Origin: JABWCE01 sp046154525 | GTDB lineage: Bacteria; Bacteroidota; Bacteroidia; NS11-12g; UBA9320 | Length of the DNA stretch: 18,371 nt | Reading direction: 5' to 3' | NCBI GenBank assembly: GCA_046154525.1 | Contig: JBJXDS010000313.1 | Coordinates: 1-18,371 of the forward strand | In this document: piece by piece, positions 15,102 through 18,371 of the stretch | How positions within the stretch are numbered: the stretch's first letter is position 1 | Layout: every line of letters starts with the position of its first letter | Notes under the pieces: generated by a model | Told to the model about the DNA's origin: nothing | Database searches by the model: none | What the model saw: the letters and a program-made list of their open reading frames with translations, nothing else | Program-made: the position numbers and the translations under genes

Positions 15102-15126
15102 GGGGGCAAAGATAGATGAATAGATG

Positions 15127-15176
15127 TGAGTACAGAGAATATGAGTACAGAGATTATGAGATTGTGAGTACAGAGA
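15127..15176. repeat. Short tandem repeat upstream of hflX
   Basis: TGAGTACAGAGA occurs three times (15127-15138, 15142-15153, 15165-15176), with a partial copy TATGAGA between the second and third. The unequal spacing (15 and 23 bases) suggests slippage with later decay. It lies just upstream of the likely hflX start, inside the spurious N-terminal extension. Confidence 0.75.
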
Positions 15177-15195
15177 AATGTTAGACAGCAATTTT

Positions 15196-15236
15196 TTTCA
15201 GAATTGGCAACTTTTAAAAAGTTGTCAATTCTGAAA
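15196..15236. repeat. 20-base-pair palindrome between the ABC exporter gene and hflX
   Basis: The arms at 15196-15215 and 15217-15236 are complementary at 19 of 20 positions, centred on AACTTTTAAAAAGTT. It lies 23 bases after the ABC gene stop. On neither strand is it followed directly by a clear U run, so it is not a classical terminator, though it may slow transcription or protect the message end. I recall similar AACTTTT/AAAAGTT palindromes as common in Bacteroidota gaps. Confidence 0.7.
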
Positions 15237-15259
15237 TTTCAAATTTCCATTTTCTAATT

Positions 15260-17017
15260 TCAAAAAACCTCGACAGAACTTCCCTCCCCAACCTGCTGCC
15301 GCCACATAGCATAATAAAGTCCTTTGGAATCCAGCAAATCAAAATGATTTCCTTCTTCTATAATTTTGCCTTTTTCCAGTACAAAAATGCGGTTGGCATG
15401 CATGATGGTGCTTAAGCGATGGGCAATTATAATGGTAATCATATCACGGGTGGTGTTAATACCTTTTATAGTTTGAGTTATTTCGTCTTCGGTAATACTA
15501 TCAAGTGATGAGGTGGCTTCGTCAAAAACCAAAAGACTTGGGTTACGCAATAAAGCTCGGGCAATCGAAAGTCTCTGTTTTTCGCCACCTGAAACTTTCA
15601 CCCCACCTTCGCCTATCATGGTGTCGATACCTTTGTTGGCCCTATCCAAAAGCGATTGGCAGCTTGCTTTTTGTAACACTTCCATTATCTGGTGGTCGGT
15701 GGCATTGGGTTTTACAAATAATAAATTTTCTTTAATGGTGCCCGCAAACAATTGAGTGTCTTGGGTAACAAACCCTATTTGTTCCCTCAAATTATCTAAA
15801 TCAATTTCTTTCCCATCTATTCCATCGTAAGTTATATTACCTTCCAATGGATGATAGAGGCCTACCAATAATTTTACCATAGTTGTTTTGCCCGAACCAC
15901 TGGGGCCTACAAACGCTATAGTTTCACCTTTGTGAACTTTAAAATTAATATTTTTTAGAGCGGCTGTATTGGCCGAAAGGTGTTTGAAACTTACATTTTG
16001 GAATTCAAAATTATCTAACTTATGAAGTGATTTAGGGCGTTCAGGTTTTTCTTCGATTGGCCGTTCAATAATATTTTTAAAATTTTCGAGCGATACCTGA
16101 GCTTCGCGGTATACCAATATTATATTTCCCAATTCCTGCAAGGGATTAAAAATAAAAAAGGAGTAGAACAAAAACTGCCAATATTGGCCTGGGGTAATAG
16201 TTTTGCCAAAAATAAGCAGGAGCATTATCATAATCATACTGCTTCGCACAAACTGAACGGTAGTGCCTTGCAAAAACCCAAGGCTGCGTATAAATTTTAC
16301 TTTTTTTAGTTCAAGCCCCAATATTTTATAGGTAGTATTGTTCAGCCGTTCTATTTCCTGTTTGGCCAAACCAAGGCTTTTTACCAGTTCAATATTTCTA
16401 AGTGATTCGGTGGTGCTTCCAGCCAAAGCTGTCGTTTCTCCCACTATTTTTTGCTGCATCAGTTTGATGCGTTTACTAAAATAACTGCTTAAAAAACCAA
16501 TGACAATGATGGAAAAAATATAAACTGCCCCTATAGTCCAGGTTACGCTAAAGGCAATTATCATCACAAAAATGATGCCTACAATACTTGTAAAAAGCAC
16601 CCCGATAAAGGAAGTTAAGAGCCGTTCCACATCGGTTCTTACTTTTTGTAAAACCGATAAAGTTTCGCCGCTGCGTTGATCTTCAAACACCTGATAAGGC
16701 AATTCTAAACTGTGTTTCAATCCATCAGCATACATCTGTGCCCCCAGTTTTTGAATAATAACATTGGTAAAATAATCCTGAAAATTTTTGGCAATGCGGC
16801 TCACCATAGATACCCCAATAGAACAGCCAATCCAAAACAGGGCCAGACTTATATATTCGCTTCGGGTTAATTTTTCAAATTTTAAAATTACTTCGTCCAT
16901 TATATTCCCGCTAATCCACGGGTCCATTAGCGAAAAACATTGATTTATGGTAGCGAGGCCAAGTGCCAAAGCCAAAAGTTTCCAGTGGTATTTTAAATAT
17001 TTTTTAAGAATGCTCAT
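15260..17017 (-). CDS. MsbA-like ABC exporter, fused membrane and ATPase domains
   Basis: This 585-residue half-transporter would act as a homodimer. The N-terminal membrane domain (about 1-325) has about six helices. The ATPase domain has Walker A GPSGSGKTT (371-379), a Q-loop at FVTQDTQLF, the signature VSGGEKQR, Walker B LLVFDEATSSLDS with D499 and catalytic E500, and the H-loop AHRLST. All key residues are intact, so it should be active. The family includes MsbA (lipid A) and multidrug exporters, and sequence alone does not settle the substrate. The ATG at 17017 gives a normal start (MSILKKYLKYHWK). It lies downstream of a T9SS-cargo-like gene, separated by a hairpin, and upstream of hflX. 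Confidence 0.92.
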   Translation of the reverse strand: MSILKKYLKYHWKLLALALGLATINQCFSLMDPWISGNIMDEVILKFEKLTRSEYISLALFWIGCSIGVSMVSRIAKNFQDYFTNVIIQKLGAQMYADGLKHSLELPYQVFEDQRSGETLSVLQKVRTDVERLLTSFIGVLFTSIVGIIFVMIIAFSVTWTIGAVYIFSIIVIGFLSSYFSKRIKLMQQKIVGETTALAGSTTESLRNIELVKSLGLAKQEIERLNNTTYKILGLELKKVKFIRSLGFLQGTTVQFVRSSMIMIMLLLIFGKTITPGQYWQFLFYSFFIFNPLQELGNIILVYREAQVSLENFKNIIERPIEEKPERPKSLHKLDNFEFQNVSFKHLSANTAALKNINFKVHKGETIAFVGPSGSGKTTMVKLLVGLYHPLEGNITYDGIDGKEIDLDNLREQIGFVTQDTQLFAGTIKENLLFVKPNATDHQIMEVLQKASCQSLLDRANKGIDTMIGEGGVKVSGGEKQRLSIARALLRNPSLLVFDEATSSLDSITEDEITQTIKGINTTRDMITIIIAHRLSTIMHANRIFVLEKGKIIEEGNHFDLLDSKGLYYAMWRQQVGEGSSVEVF

Positions 17018-17109
17018 TTAGTAAATATTAAAAAGTTAAACAGCCAACAGCGGCCTTTCGTTTTTAAAAGTTGCAAAGAAAGGGAGATTTTTTATGGAGG
17101 TTGATAAAA

Positions 17110-17132
17110 ATTTTCAAAGTTCAAAAACTTTG
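17110..17132 (-). terminator. Likely terminator after the secreted protein gene
   Basis: On the minus strand CAAAGTT, loop TTTG, AACTTTG forms a 7-base-pair stem (17115-17132), extended past a one-base bulge by TTTT/AAAA, and is followed by TTTTT. It begins 18 bases after the stop of the gene at 17151-18281. The stem is AT-rich, so efficiency may be modest. It shares TTCAAAGTTCAAA with the repeat at 5929-5949. Confidence 0.5.
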
Positions 17133-17150
17133 GAAAAGTTAAAATGGAAA

Positions 17151-18281
17151 TTAATCAATCAAAATTTTCATTTCCTGTTTTACCTTTCCATCGGTATTTA
17201 AAAGTGTGTAATATCCAGCTACTACATCAATAATAGCAATAGGTTGCGTATAATCCATCTGGTATATGGCCACCACTTTTCCGTTCATATCCATTACAGA
17301 AACATTTACTTTTTTTGTTTCATCTATTAAAGAAATAGTAGGTTCACCAAACTGTTTTTTATAATTAATTAATAAATTTTGGAACTTGTTGGTATCCTTA
17401 AAACTTGCCGAGTATAAATTTTTTATACTTCCCTGATAAAGGTTTCGGCCACCTAATAAATCAAAATATTCATCGGTTATATAAAACTCAGTATTAGTAT
17501 AAAAAGCTAACCCTTCTTTTTGGGTAAACGAACCCAAATCAATGGTTTTTACTTTTCCTTTAAAAAAATTATCGCCTGCAAAATCAGTAAAAACAAAAAT
17601 TTTATCGCTCGAAAGTAAGGCTACTTTTTTTAAATCAGGCGACATATCAGCCGCAGTAATCCACCATTGTTCCTTTATTCCGCTTCCTGTTTTAAAACTA
17701 TCCAACAACGTGGCGGTGTGTTGGCCCGGTTCGTCAGGAAGTTTAAATAAATAGGTATATCCTGTAAAAGGGCTGGTGCGGTTCTTAGTAAAAATATAAA
17801 GGCTGCTATTAAAATACATCAACGCCTCAGCATCAAAGTTAAGCCGTGCATTATCGGGTGGAAACTTGGTTTGGTTGGGATAATTGAAACTTATAATTTC
17901 AGCCGAAATTGAATCTGCTGTTACATTATCGGGATTGGGAATTTTATAAATTTTGAGATTTTTACGTGTGTTATCATTATTTCCAATGTCGGCTATATAA
18001 TAATTTTGGCCATCGCTGGTTACGTCTTCCCAATCCACATTGGTTGTGTTTTTAAAAAAAACGGTTTTTAGTAAATTTCCAAGAGTGTCAATTTTATAAA
18101 GAGCCGGGTCACTATCGCTGTCGTTATGTGTCCAAATATAAAGGAGGTTTGAAGTTTCAATACCCGAAGTTTCCTGAACGATAGAAGGAAGTGTTGTTAC
18201 TTTTCGCAAAGAAATGGACTGGGCAAAAAGGCCGCTTGATATTAAAAGAAAAATTAAAAATGAAAATCGGGTTGGGTTCAT
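17151..18281 (-). CDS. Secreted beta-rich protein with T9SS-type C-terminus
   Basis: The 376-residue protein has a clear signal peptide (ending SSGLFAQ) and a body (about 24-315) of short beta-strand-like blocks that suggest a beta-propeller, for example WEDVTSDGQNYYIADIG, YIFTKNRTSPFTGYTYLF, VALLSSDKIFVFTDF and FYITDEYFD. The body is rich in Asp/Asn turns that could bind calcium. The last 55 residues (VNVSVMDMNGKVVAIYQMD, then VVAGYYTLLNTDG, ending KILID) match the core of a type A T9SS sorting domain, though the usual YPNP start is not evident. Surface or extracellular location is likely; I cannot name an activity. A TACTTTTG box lies 10 bases upstream of the ATG, and a hairpin with a U run follows the stop. 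Confidence 0.75.
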   Translation of the reverse strand: MNPTRFSFLIFLLISSGLFAQSISLRKVTTLPSIVQETSGIETSNLLYIWTHNDSDSDPALYKIDTLGNLLKTVFFKNTTNVDWEDVTSDGQNYYIADIGNNDNTRKNLKIYKIPNPDNVTADSISAEIISFNYPNQTKFPPDNARLNFDAEALMYFNSSLYIFTKNRTSPFTGYTYLFKLPDEPGQHTATLLDSFKTGSGIKEQWWITAADMSPDLKKVALLSSDKIFVFTDFAGDNFFKGKVKTIDLGSFTQKEGLAFYTNTEFYITDEYFDLLGGRNLYQGSIKNLYSASFKDTNKFQNLLINYKKQFGEPTISLIDETKKVNVSVMDMNGKVVAIYQMDYTQPIAIIDVVAGYYTLLNTDGKVKQEMKILID

Positions 18282-18291
18282 TTATTATATT

Positions 18292-18299
18292 CAAAAGTA
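18292..18299 (-). promoter_or_regulatory. Candidate -7 box for the secreted protein gene
   Basis: On the minus strand TACTTTTG fits TAnnTTTG and lies 10 bases before the ATG at 18281. The -33 region has only TTTT near the right distance. Support is moderate. Confidence 0.4.
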
Positions 18300-18371
18300 A
18301 ATTTTAATCTTGACATAAAAGCACTAAATCAGAAAACTTCACAAAGGTTTAGTAGCATCTAGTGTATTTGA

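Noticed and set aside
15127..15176. CRISPR-like array
   Set aside because: There are only three 12-base copies with 3- and 11-base gaps, no spacers of proper size and no cas genes.
15102..15191. Longer hflX reading frame from ATG 15191
   Set aside because: Its 30 codons read through a tandem repeat and give Cys/His/Ser-rich sequence unlike HflX.
1..18371. Defence island, prophage or other mobile system
   Set aside because: No transposase, integrase, restriction, toxin-antitoxin or phage gene is seen. The nuclease carries a signal peptide and T9SS tail, which point to extracellular use rather than intracellular defence.

Overview
The window reads as a chromosomal stretch of a low-GC member of the Bacteroidota. 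The signs are two secreted proteins with type IX secretion (T9SS) C-terminal sorting domains, a PorW/SprE-like T9SS gene, promoter boxes of the Bacteroidota type (TTTG, 19 bases, TAnnTTTG), starts without clear Shine-Dalgarno sequences, and the order bactofilin / atpZ / small membrane protein / atpB / atpE / atpF. Most genes are core housekeeping genes. I see no insertion sequence, phage gene, CRISPR array, tRNA or rRNA, and no clear new multi-gene system. The interest lies in gene order, start sites, small repeats and RNA-level elements.

Left part (1-5910): the front of the F1Fo ATP synthase operon lies on the minus strand: an AtpI-like membrane protein, atpB (subunit a, with a His-rich N-terminus), atpE (subunit c) and the beginning of atpF. 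A strong promoter candidate lies just upstream of the first of these. AtpZ and a bactofilin, which usually sit directly in front in this phylum, are separated from it by a large plus-strand gene for a secreted multidomain nuclease of the ExeM/NucH type with a T9SS sorting domain.

Middle (6009-10386): an M23 peptidase gene upstream of the bactofilin forms a likely envelope or cell-shape pair with it. It diverges from a large PorW/SprE-like gene, and both directions have a TAnnTTTG box in the short region between them. Then come a periplasmic cupin and a small conserved hypothetical protein.

Right part (10388-18281), all on the minus strand and listed in transcription order: a T9SS-type secreted beta-rich protein, an MsbA-like ABC exporter, the GTPase HflX, and thrS-infC-rpmI-rplT ending in a good intrinsic terminator. 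infC has no ATG start and its frame is open back to the thrS stop codon. L20 carries a tail of about 60 Ala/Lys/Glu-rich residues.

No gene-free stretch is longer than about 180 bases. The longest, 2172-2349, holds the atp promoter and presumably the nuclease promoter.
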